From Prunella strophiata (lineage: Eukaryota; Chordata; Aves; Passeriformes; Prunellidae): a stretch of 64,000 nt of DNA. The position numbers were made by a program, and so were the translations under genes. A model generated the notes under the pieces. The model was not told the DNA's origin and did no database searches. It saw nothing but the letters and a program-made list of their open reading frames with translations. Of the stretch, positions 18,601 to 27,754 are shown piece after piece (positions within the stretch are counted from its first letter, which is position 1; the number at the start of each line of letters is the position of its first letter). Where the stretch lies: positions 11,431,848 through 11,495,847 of the forward strand of contig JAZBQD010000013.1 in NCBI GenBank assembly GCA_036583965.1, read 5' to 3'.

Positions 18601-20075
18601 GCAGTCGGACATGCCCAAGGGCAGGCCCAACACCATGAACAACTACGGGGTAGAGGACTCGTCCCCTGTGCTTCTTTGGTGGAAATGTTCACCTGTGCTC
18701 AGCTCCTCCCCTCCACTCCAGCCCCAGAGCGGCTCTCCTTTCACACGGTGCAGTTTGAGCTCACAGAGTTGAGGGAATATCACAGGGACAAAAGTGGAAT
18801 GCCAGGGGAATGGGGGGCTGAGATCTCAGAGCAAAAAGCACCTTTTCCTCCAGATTTAAATCAAGGAGACAGTTTTTAAAGAACACTCACCTTTTAATCT
18901 TAGTGCTCCGTGTTTTCCCCCATCCCTCTCCACCTTTGTCTGAGGCAGCGCAGGGCTGCAGGAGGACAGAGCTCCGGGAGCAGCAGACGAGGATGCTGAG
19001 CTGCTCCCCCGCTGTCCGGGCGCAGGTTTTGCTGAACGAGCTGGCATGGACGAGCCTTTCCTGACGCCGCTGCGGGAGCGGCTCCTGCCGCTCACGGCGC
19101 TTGCTGTACCCGAGCTGGGCGGAGCCTGCCTGGACAGCCACAAAGCTTTCGTGGTCAAGTTACTCCCTGCACGAGGACCTGGACCTCAGCTCTCACTACG
19201 ACAACGCTGAGGTCACCCTGAACGTGTCCCTGGGAAAGGAGTTCACAGAAGGAAACTTGTACTTCGGGGATTTCAGCCAGGGTACGAGGCACGTCCCACT
19301 CACCTCAGCCCTCAGCTGCCAGGCATCCTCTGTGTTCTCAAAAACAGTTCTTCACTCTGTCCTTTCCCCATTTTTTGCATGGTTATACAGGAGCCTCTTT
19401 TGCTGCAATATTCCAACGTCCAATACCAATATTCAGTATTTTAAAGAGAGGACAGATTCTACTTCTCAGTAGAATCTGGAGTGAAACAAACCATCCCCTC
19501 TTTCCACAGCTGAAACTGTGAGCAGGGAGATGCTGGGGAGAGATTTATTTCAGATGTGACTTCAACCTAAATCTCTAGCACCTGTTTTTAGGGCAAGAGA
19601 GGGGTAGAAGCTCCCACACCAGTGAAACATGGGGTTTTTTTTTTGCTTGAATCTCTCTTAATTCCCTCTGACTTGGCACTGGGAATGAGGGTTTGCAGAT
19701 TGAGGCAGACCCTCCCTGTTGCTCCCTGGGTGCTGTGGGGTGAGAGGTGACAAATTTCGACCATCTGAGGGATTTAGCGGTGTGACAGTGAATGCCCTGC
19801 CTGTGTTGCAGGACCCCAGCCCCGTGCCCGAGTACATCGAGGTGGAGCACCGGGCGGGCCGGGGGCTGCTGCACCGGGGCGGGCAGATCCACGGCGCCCT
19901 GCCCATCGCCTCGGGGGAGCGCTGGAACCTCATCGTGTGGATGAGATCCTCGGCCGTGCGCAACCAGCTGTGCCCCATGTGCCTGCGCAAACCCGAGCTG
20001 GTGGAGGCGGAGGGCTTCGGGGACGGCTTCACCGAGGAGCCGCCCCCCGCCCTCGGTGTGTGCGCCCTGGGCTAG
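12371..20075 (+). CDS. OGFOD2: OGFOD2, 2-oxoglutarate/Fe(II)-dependent oxygenase domain protein, 7 exons
   Basis: Coding exons: 12371-12492, 12566-12622, 14607-14717, 15182-15281, 15972-16096, 16477-16731, 19812-20075. With one base restored in exon 1 this gives 344 residues, close to the human length (about 350). The N-terminal part has a Cys-rich start and FVARFGLHVRY. Exon 5 carries FEQSDMPKGRPNTMNNYG. The catalytic double-stranded beta-helix has the iron-binding H-x-D in SSHYDNAEVTLNV (about H229/D231) and the distal His and 2-oxoglutarate Arg in RGGQIHGALPIASGERWNL (about H284/R294). It ends with CPMC and EGFGDGFTEEP. The substrate is not established. All junctions are GT..AG and phases match. 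The intron between exons 6 and 7 contains a damaged second copy of exons 3-6. The stop codon is followed within 20 bases by a long minisatellite. Confidence 0.93.
12974..13218 (+). other. Orphan open frame with coding-like C-terminus in OGFOD2 intron 2
   Basis: After a pyrimidine-rich acceptor-like site (CTCCTGCCCAG at about 12964-12974) a frame stays open for about 80 codons. It ends ELLEPPDPGAVPREEF, APISEEFIEPPPCN, then TAA at 13216-13218. The acidic and proline-rich tail looks more like protein than GC-rich noise. It could be an alternative terminal exon or a relic exon of another gene, and a downstream ATTAAA occurs at about 13490. The phase does not match a direct join from OGFOD2 exon 2 (phase 0), which argues against a simple OGFOD2 isoform. 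I do not recognise the protein. Chance openness in a GC-rich region remains possible. Confidence 0.3.
13219..14606 (+). other. Rest of OGFOD2 intron 2, no gene seen
   Basis: This is AT-richer sequence after about 13480 with no supported exon. A minus-strand AATAAA is present near 13500, with no matching gene. A short imperfect direct repeat (GTCATGAAGCAAG family) lies at about 14212-14265. Confidence 0.5.
14607..17159 (+). repeat. Tandem segment, copy 1 (OGFOD2 exons 3-6, intact)
   Basis: This 2553-base segment starts at OGFOD2 exon 3 and contains exons 3, 4, 5 and 6 with good splice sites and open frames. The same segment recurs at 17160-19698. A 16-base direct repeat, TTGCAGATTGAGGCAG, marks the three boundaries at 14601, 17154 and 19693. 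Indel differences from copy 2 begin to appear in the last few hundred bases (after about 16850). Confidence 0.9.
17160..19698 (+). pseudogene. Tandem segment, copy 2: damaged duplicate of OGFOD2 exons 3-6
   Basis: This 2539-base repeat of 14607-17159 carries copies of exon 3 (about 17160-17270), exon 4 (about 17724-17830), exon 5 (about 18515-18652) and exon 6 (about 19027-19282). Exon 3' has several deletions and a long C run. Exon 4' has insertions and a lost donor (TCAGGTACAG became TCATGTACAT). Exon 5' has lost part of FCQALLE. Exon 6' has only a few one-base indels. Differences are mostly single-base indels in short homopolymers, in introns as much as in exons, which resembles uncorrected long-read sequence more than neutral decay. 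The transcript can skip it whole: exon 6 of copy 1 joins exon 7 at 19812 in frame. Confidence 0.85.
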
Positions 20076-20093
20076 CGCGGGCATCTCCCGCTG

Positions 20094-23000
20094 CCAGCGC
20101 ACCTGGTGCTGAGCTCTTAAAGGGCCAGCGCACCTGGTGCTGAGCTCTTAAAGGGCCAGCGCACCTGGTGCTGAGCTCTTAAAGGGCCAGCGCACCTGGT
20201 GCTGAGCTCTTAAAGGGCCAGCGCACCTGGTGCTGAGCTCTTAAAGGGCCAGCGCACCTGGTGCTGAGCTCTTAAAGGGCCAGCGCACCTGGTGCTGAGC
20301 TCTTAAAGGGCCAGCGCACCTGGTGCTGAGCTCTTAAAGGGACAGCGCACCTGGTGCTGAGCTCTTAAAGGGCCAGCGCACCTGGTGCTGAGCTCTTAAA
20401 GGGCCAGCGCACCTGGTGCTGAGCTCTTAAAGGGCCAGCGCACCTGGTGCTGAGCTCTTAAAGGGACAGCGCACCTGGTGCTGAGCTCTTAAAGGGCCAG
20501 CGCACCTGGTGCTGAGCTCTTAAAGGGCCAGCGCACCTGGTGCTGAGCTCTTAAAGGGACAGCGCACCTGGTGCTGAGCTCTTAAAGGGCCAGCGCACCT
20601 GGTGCTGAGCTCTTAAAGGGCCAGCGCACCTGGTGCTGAGCTCTTAAAGGGACAGCGCACCTGGTGCTGAGCTCTTAAAGGGCCAGCGCACCTGGTGCTG
20701 AGCTCTTAAAGGGCCAGCGCACCTGGTGCTGAGCTCTTAAAGGGCCAGCGCACCTGGTGCTGAGCTCTTAAAGGGCCAGCGCACCTGGTGCTGAGCTCTT
20801 AAAGGGACAGCGCACCTGGTGCTGAGCTCTTAAAGGGCCAGCGCACCTGGTGCTGAGCTCTTAAAGGGCCAGCGCACCTGGTGCTGAGCTCTTAAAGGGC
20901 CAGCGCACCTGGTGCTGAGCTCTTAAAGGGCCAGCGCACCTGGTGCTGAGCTCTTAAAGGGCCAGCGCACCTGGTGCTGAGCTCTTAAAGGGACAGCGCA
21001 CCTGGTGCTGAGCTCTTAAAGGGCCAGCGCACCTGGTGCTGAGCTCTTAAAGGGCCAGCGCACCTGGTGCTGAGCTCTTAAAGGGCCAGCGCACCTGGTG
21101 CTGAGCTCTTAAAGGGCCAGCGCACCTGGTGCTGAGCTCTTAAAGGGCCAGCGCACCTGGTGCTGAGCTCTTAAAGGGACAGCGCACCTGGTGCTGAGCT
21201 CTTAAAGGGCCAGCGCACCTGGTGCTGAGCTCTTAAAGGGCCAGCGCACCTGGTGCTGAGCTCTTAAAGGGCCAGCGCACCTGGTGCTGAGCTCTTAAAG
21301 GGCCAGCGCACCTGGTGCTGAGCTCTTAAAGGGCCAGCGCACCTGGTGCTGAGCTCTTAAAGGGCCAGCGCACCTGGTGCTGAGCTCTTAAAGGGCCAGC
21401 GCACCTGGTGCTGAGCTCTTAAAGGGCCAGCGCACCTGGTGCTGAGCTCTTAAAGGGCCAGCGCACCTGGTGCTGAGCTCTTAAAGGGCCAGCGCACCTG
21501 GTGCTGAGCTCTTAAAGGGCCAGCGCACCTGGTGCTGAGCTCTTAAAGGGCCAGCGCACCTGGTGCTGAGCTCTTAAAGGGCCAGCGCACCTGGTGCTGA
21601 GCTCTTAAAGGGACAGCGCACCTGGTGCTGAGCTCTTAAAGGGCCAGCGCACCTGGTGCTGAGCTCTTAAAGGGCCAGCGCACCTGGTGCTGAGCTCTTA
21701 AAGGGCCAGCGCACCTGGTGCTGAGCTCTTAAAGGGCCAGCGCACCTGGTGCTGAGCTCTTAAAGGGCCAGCGCACCTGGTGCTGAGCTCTTAAAGGGCC
21801 AGCGCACCTGGTGCTGAGCTCTTAAAGGGACAGCGCACCTGGTGCTGAGCTCTTAAAGGGACAGCGCACCTGGTGCTGAGCTCTTAAAGGGCCAGCGCAC
21901 CTGGTGCTGAGCTCTTAAAGGGCCAGCGCACCTGGTGCTGAGCTCTTAAAGGGCCAGCGCACCTGGTGCTGAGCTCTTAAAGGGCCAGCGCACCTGGTGC
22001 TGAGCTCTTAAAGGGCCAGCGCACCTGGTGCTGAGCTCTTAAAGGGCCAGCGCACCTGGTGCTGAGCTCTTAAAGGGCCAGCGCACCTGGTGCTGAGCTC
22101 TTAAAGGGCCAGCGCACCTGGTGCTGAGCTCTTAAAGGGACAGCGCACCTGGTGCTGAGCTCTTAAAGGGCCAGCGCACCTGGTGCTGAGCTCTTAAAGG
22201 GACAGCGCACCTGGTGCTGAGCTCTTAAAGGGCCAGCGCACCTGGTGCTGAGCTCTTAAAGGGCCAGCGCACCTGGTGCTGAGCTCTTAAAGGGCCAGCG
22301 CACCTGGTGCTGAGCTCTTAAAGGGACAGCGCACCTGGTGCTGAGCTCTTAAAGGGACAGCGCACCTGGTGCTGAGCTCTTAAAGGGACAGCGCACCTGG
22401 TGCTGAGCTCTTAAAGGGCCAGCGCACCTGGTGCTGAGCTCTTAAAGGGACAGCGCACCTGGTGCTGAGCTCTTAAAGGGACAGCGCACCTGGTGCTGAG
22501 CTCTTAAAGGGCCAGCGCACCTGGTGCTGAGCTCTTAAAGGGCCAGCGCACCTGGTGCTGAGCTCTTAAAGGGCCAGCGCACCTGGTGCTGAGCTCTTAA
22601 AGGGACAGCGCACCTGGTGCTGAGCTCTTAAAGGGCCAGCGCACCTGGTGCTGAGCTCTTAAAGGGACAGCGCACCTGGTGCTGAGCTCTTAAAGGGCCA
22701 GCGCACCTGGTGCTGAGCTCTTAAAGGGACAGCGCACCTGGTGCTGAGCTCTTAAAGGGACAGCGCACCTGGTGCTGAGCTCTTAAAGGGACAGCGCACC
22801 TGGTGCTGAGCTCTTAAAGGGCCAGCGCACCTGGTGCTGAGCTCTTAAAGGGCCAGCGCACCTGGTGCTGAGCTCTTAAAGGGACAGCGCACCTGGTGCT
22901 GAGCTCTTAAAGGGCCAGCGCACCTGGTGCTGAGCTCTTAAAGGGCCAGCGCACCTGGTGCTGAGCTCTTAAAGGGCCAGCGCACCTGGTGCTGAGCTCT

Positions 23001-23398
23001 TAAAGGGCCAGCGCACCTGGTGCTGAGCTCTTAAAGGGCCAGCGCACCTGGTGCTGAGCTCTTAAAGGGACAGCGCACCTGGTGCTGAGCTAAGGCCAGC
23101 AGCCACCTGGTGACTGAGCTCTTAAAGGGCCCCAGCGCACCTGGTTGCTGAGCTCTTAAAGGGGCCCCCAGCACCTCGCTCGGGTTCTTAAAGGGGCCCA
23201 GCGCACCTGGATTGCTGAGCTCTTAAAGGGGACCAGCGCACCTCGCTCGGGTTCTTAAAGGGACAGCGCACCTGGTGCTGAGCTCTTAAAGGGACAGCGC
23301 ACCCCGTTGTTGAGCTCTTAAAGGGCCAGCGCACCATGCACGGGTTCTTAAAGGGACAGTGCAACTTGTACTGAGCTCTTAAAGGGCCAGCGCACCTC
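20094..23398. repeat. 31-bp minisatellite, 96 regular units plus degenerate tail
   Basis: The unit is CCAGCGCACCTGGTGCTGAG followed by CTCTTAAAGGG (31 bases). It begins 19 bases after the OGFOD2 stop codon. Units 1-96 run from 20094 to about 23069 without one indel: every marked variant falls at an exact multiple of 31 from the first unit. The only common variation is the first base, C or A. From about 23085 to 23398 roughly ten further units are divergent, with indels and alternatives such as CACCTCGCTCGGGTTCTTAA. Each unit contains the E-box CACCTG in a small dyad (GCACC-T-GGTGC) and a GAGCTC site. No poly(A) signal occurs within the array, so it may be transcribed as OGFOD2 3' UTR. Confidence 0.97.
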
Positions 23399-23585
23399 CC
23401 GTGCCGCAGGCTCCTCGTGCCGGGGTGAGGACGGGGCCAGCCCCTCCGGCTGCCCGGGGCAGGCAGCGCCGAGGCCGGGCCTGGGCAGAGCTGGGTGGGC
23501 AGGAGGAGTCGCTGAGGGCCCTGCCTGGTGCCAGGGTGGAGGCGAGAGCCCGGCTTGGGGCACTGCCAGCCCGGGATGCTGCTGG

Positions 23586-23827
23586 GCTGCGTTTGGGATT
23601 CAGCACTGCTGCATTCGGGATTCAGCACTGCTGCATTCGGGATTCAGCACTGCTGCATTCGGGATTCAGCACTGCTGCATTCGGGATTCAGCACTGCTGC
23701 GTTTGGGATTCAGCACTGCTGCATTCGGGATTCAGCACTGCTGCGTTTGGGATTCAGCACTGCTGCATTCGGGATTCAGCACTGCTGCGTTTGGGATTCA
23801 GCACTGCTGCGTTTGGGATTCAGCACT
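23586..23827. repeat. 22-bp tandem repeat, 11 copies, two unit types
   Basis: The core GATTCAGCACTGCTGC recurs at exact 22-base spacing (23597, 23619 ... 23817). Units are of two kinds, CATTCGG and CGTTTGG, ordered B A A A A B A B A B B. Because the unit contains no stop in any frame and 22 is not a multiple of 3, all three plus-strand frames stay open through it, which produces false ORFs. It lies between OGFOD2 and ARL6IP4 after a GC-rich block. Confidence 0.95.
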
Positions 23828-24932
23828 GGGATGCTGCTGTCTGAGCCCGGCCCCACATCCATGATCCTGCTGCTGTGGATGTGTAACTGAGGTTTTTTTC
23901 CTTCTGCCACAGCCAGAACTGAAAGACCCGAGTCCCAACAGGCCCTGGTGCAAGGGGCAGCTGCTGGTGTGTGTGTGCATGCAGGACTCTCATCCTCCCA
24001 TCCTTCCCTGTGTGCTCATAATGGTTGTGATTGGTTTGGGGTTTTTTTCCTGATTGAAATTTCCCTGTGGAAATCAATCAAAGGCCTGATTCGCTTGGGA
24101 GCAAATCCAGATTGCTGCTGGGGAATGTTGAGGTGGTAAACAAACAATTCATTAAATGTGGTGGCTGGAAGGTGGCTGTGGGAAAGCATTTCCCAGCTCC
24201 TGCTCTGCCCACGGGGCCAGTTTGTTTTTTAAATTAATGAGAGCATGGATCACACTGGCCTGGAGCTGCCAGCATCCCTGGGGCTGATGGACAGGGGTAG
24301 CAGCTCAATGCATCATCTGTTTTCTAAGAGTAAATTGGAATATTAAAAATTCATTCTTCCCCTTGGCTTGTGCCTGCTCACAGCATTTTAAGTAACGGGG
24401 TGATTGACTCGGGGAGGATGTTTTGTTCTGCTGTGGCTGCAGTGTCCATCACCCCTTGCCTGTGTCCACGTGTGCTGCAGCTTCTCCTGCTGGCACCTGG
24501 TGCCATGGGGTGACCATGGAGTGACCATAGGGTGACCATGGGGTGACCACAGAGTGACCACAGGCACAGCCCTGGTGCAGACACAGCCCCAGGCCCCTCT
24601 GTGCCTGCCACAGGAGGCAGGATCAGCCCAATCCTGCAGGGACAAACAGCAGGAGTGCAGGGAAAACCTGCTGGAAGGTTTTCCTTGTGGAAACCTGCCT
24701 GGGGACAGCTGTGGGGACAGTTGTGGGGCAGCTGAGGGTGTCCCTGTGCCAGCTCCCTGCCCAGGCTCCCTGCTGGGGGTTGGTGGAATTCCCCCAGGCC
24801 AAGGCTGTGATGGGAGATTGGCAGAGCAGGTGTGAGCAGGTTTAACAGGAGCAGGACTTCCAGGGCTCAGGCTGAAGGATTTTGGGGCAGCTGGGCAGGG
24901 TTGGCCCCTGGTGTGACCCCTTCCTTCCCCAG
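23828..24932 (+). other. OGFOD2-ARL6IP4 interval, probable UTR/intron sequence
   Basis: No coding exon is seen. ATTAAA at 24151-24156 is the first plus-strand poly(A)-like hexamer I find after the OGFOD2 stop codon and is a candidate 3' end for it. The first ARL6IP4 coding exon starts with an acceptor (TTCCTTCCCCAG) at 24932, so at least one non-coding ARL6IP4 exon lies upstream. The GC-rich block near 23400-23580, with a donor-like GGGGTGAGG near 23424, is a possible site. Confidence 0.45.
24506..24560. repeat. 11-bp tandem repeat, 5 copies
   Basis: The unit TGGGGTGACCA and close variants repeat five times at exact 11-base spacing, upstream of the ARL6IP4 start codon. It is a short minisatellite. 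Confidence 0.85.
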
Positions 24933-24940
24933 GAGCTGCC

Positions 24941-27754
24941 ATGGCCCACGGCCGCTCTCGGAAGCGGAGCAGGAGCGAAAGCGACTCTCGGAGCAGGCAG
25001 GAGAGGAAGGAGAAGAAAAGGAGGAAGAGCAGCAAGGACTCACAGCAGGGCAGCAGCTCTCCACTGAGGAAGAGGATCTCTGGCTCTCACGGACACACCT
25101 CCAGCTTGGCAGCAGCCAGGGAAGGTGGGGAAGGCCCCTGAGCCTTTGCTGGCACCACATTTCCCTGGGGCAGTGCACAGAGAGGGCCCAGGGGGGAGAA
25201 GAGGGTCCCTGGTTTTAGTTGGTGTCTGTCACCTTGTCCCTGTCACCTTGTCCTGCACTCTGTGCCCACTTTGGTCTCGTTCTGACAAGTGCAGAGCCCT
25301 CAGCCCCTCCATGAGCTGCCCTGGTTGGGACCACCAGCCAGGGTTAAACATGGGCACATAGGGGAATTCCAGGCAGAAAAGAAACCAGGCTGGGAGGGGG
25401 ATAAAAAACAACATCTCTGCTGCTGCAGGGCCAGGGCTGCTCCACTCACCCTCCTCTTGTGTATTGCAGAAAAGAAGAAGGAAGGAAAAGACAAAAAGAA
25501 GAGGAAGGCCAGTACCTCTTCCTCTGGGACATCTTCGTCCACCAGCTCTTCCTCATCTTCCTCTTCCTCCAGCTCCTCTTCTGATGACTCCAGTGACAGC
25601 GACTCCAAAGTGAAGAAGAGTCAAGACAGCAAAAGAAAGCGAGTGAAACAGAAAGACAAAAAGAAGAGGAAGAAGAAGAAGAAAAAAATGAAGAAGAAAT
25701 CAAAAAAGAAGGCAAAGGAGAGGGCTAAGGAGGAGAAAGCCAAGGGAGAAGAGGTGCCTGGCCCCTCGCTGGAGCAGTGGCAGAAGGAGTCAGTGGTGGA
25801 CTCTGGGCCAGGTAAGAAGCTCCTTCCCTCCTGCTGGAGCCTGTGCTGGTCCCTTTCCATGTGGGTGTCTGAGGGAAGCAGGGCTGGGTACAGGGAGGAG
25901 CCCCAGGCTCCCCTCCCTCCTGTGTTCACTGCCCACCTTTGAGCCACACTCAGAGGTTGGTTTGTAAAGTGTTAGGATGTGGTTCATAGATGTGAGTGGG
26001 GAACAGAGAGGCCAAATGGAAGGACAGAGTCAGCAGTAAATCCTGGCAAAGCTGGTCCTGGCTTTGGGATGTGAAAACGTCCCTTCCTTTGTGAGGTTTG
26101 TCACCACACCCCGAGCACTGCCAGGAATCAGGTGTGGAATGCTGTCCCTGGGCTGCAGCCCTGGAGCTGTGCCCCTGTCCTGGGCACAGCTGTGACTGAG
26201 CTCTGCTCTGCAGCCCTGACAGACGAGCAGAAATCCCGGATCCAGGCCATGAAGCCAATGACAAAGGATGAGTGGGACGCGAGGCAGAGCGTCATAAGGA
26301 GAGTGGTGGATCCCGAAACGGGGAGAACCAGGTATGGCCCTGGGGAGGAGGGACAGGGGGTCTCCATTCCCATCCCTGCTGAGTGGGCTGCAGGCTGGAG
26401 GGTGCCTGTCCATGGCACTGCAGCACCACACCTGGACCCAGACCCCCCTCAGCAGCAAAGGCCTGAGCCCACCCCTCACAGGTCCCCCCTGATCGGGCCT
26501 GGTGTGACTTACCCAGAAAGGGACACAATGACACCAAATCATGGAATTGTGCTGGGGCTGCACACAAGGGACACAGGGCTGTGTCCCAGGATCCCATTGC
26601 TGCATCCAGTTACCCTTCAGCTCCAAAGCCCTGGGCCCTGGTTGACACCCAGGTGGGAATGAGGAGCATGTGCCCTGTGGGGTTACAGACAGCCATCAAA
26701 CCCAAGTTCATTTAGCTGCCAAATAGAAATGACCCAGTTTTTAATAAACTGCATCTTCTCAGCAAGCAGAAACGTCATGCTGAAGAGAATTGGGTATGAC
26801 AAGTCCAGTCCTAAAATAGAAGGCAGCCTGCAGGGCTCAGGGAGGTGTGGAACAAAGGTCGGTTCCCTGTAAGGCATGTAATGAAGACAATTAAATTTCT
26901 GTTCATGTCTGGAGGTGTGAGCCACCTCCAACACTGCTTGGAATTTGCTCAGCAAGATATTCCCTGGCCTGGCTGCATTTCAGGCCCAAACTGGCTCCTG
27001 TTCTTGAATGGCCTTGCAGTTTCCTGGGGCAGCCAGGACCACACCTGAATTCTATGAAAAAAAGAAGAGGTTTTGCATGGGTTGGGGCACTGTGGATTGT
27101 AGGGTGACAGGGGATGCTTTCATTAGGAGTGTTTTGTTGTGCCAGTGTGACTGACTGCACACAGCAGGCAGTGCCCACAGCCTGGGGCAGAGCCAGCTGG
27201 CCCTCAGTTCTGGGGAGCACTCCTGTCCTTGCTGCACTGTGGTGACATTAATCCCAGGGGAGCAATGGCAAAGCCTGCTGTGCTGTTTGAGCTTGATACA
27301 AAAACAAAGTCACAAAATACAATGTCAGGGGTGGGTCAGCACTGGCCTTGCCTGGAGGTGCACCAGCCCAGCAGCTGCTCCTGGCTCTGGGGGAGCTGGG
27401 GCACAGCAGGTGCCCTCGGGGTGGGGGTCAGCACCTCTGCAGCTGCAGGAACTCGGCAGTACCCTCACGGCTCCTGGGCCTGTGCTTGTCTTGCAGGCTC
27501 ATTAAGGGGGACGGGGAAGTCCTGGAAGAAATCGTCAGCAAGGAGAGACACAAGGAGATTAACAAGGTAGTGGGAATGGCATGAGCTGCAGGGGGTGGCT
27601 GGGCACAGGGAGCTGAGGGGTTGTGTTTCCACCCGGGGTGCTGCTGGTGGTCCTGCAGGCCTGGGCAGATGCTGTGAGTGCTGTGTGTCCCTTGCAGCAA
27701 GCCACGCGTGGGGACGGGCTGGCCTTCCAGGTGAGGACGGGGATGCTGCAGTGA
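24941..27754 (+). CDS. ARL6IP4: ARL6IP4 (SRp25-like nuclear speckle splicing regulator), 5 coding exons, 256 aa
   Basis: Coding exons: 24941-25124, 25470-25811, 26214-26331, 27497-27566, 27698-27754. Phases agree and all junctions are GT..AG. The protein starts [14 protein letters not shown], followed by Arg/Ser/Lys-rich sequence, then in exon 2 a long Ser run and very Lys-rich blocks (nuclear localisation) ending [11 protein letters not shown]. The conserved C-terminal domain is in exons 3-5: [56 protein letters not shown]. This matches ARL6IP4/SR-25, a nuclear speckle protein that binds ARL6 and affects alternative splicing. The start at 24941 is 8 bases after an acceptor, so the 5' UTR is split by an intron. 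The gene is convergent with PITPNM2. Confidence 0.95.
25811..27497 (+). other. ARL6IP4 introns 2 and 3, no further gene seen
   Basis: Apart from exon 3 (26214-26331) I see no gene or recognised mobile element here. A stretch around 26690-27010 has more even base composition than its neighbours and could be conserved non-coding sequence. Only a cross-species alignment could show that. Confidence 0.4.

Noticed and set aside
17160..19472. A second functional OGFOD2-like gene
   Set aside because: It lacks exons 1, 2 and 7, exon copies are frameshifted, the exon 4 donor is lost, and the breakpoints are a direct tandem repeat.
20094..23398. CRISPR-like array of regular repeats
   Set aside because: There are no unique spacers: the 31-base units abut directly, and the context is a vertebrate 3' UTR or intergenic region. 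It is a minisatellite.
23401..23890. Two overlapping plus-strand frames (120 and 147 codons) with GFSTAAFGIQHCCIRD repeats
   Set aside because: They are by-products of the 22-bp array, which is open in all frames. No splice or conservation support.
25300..25947. Minus-strand frames of Ser/Phe/Leu-rich sequence opposite ARL6IP4 exon 2
   Set aside because: They are antisense shadows of the poly-Ser and poly-Lys coding exon.
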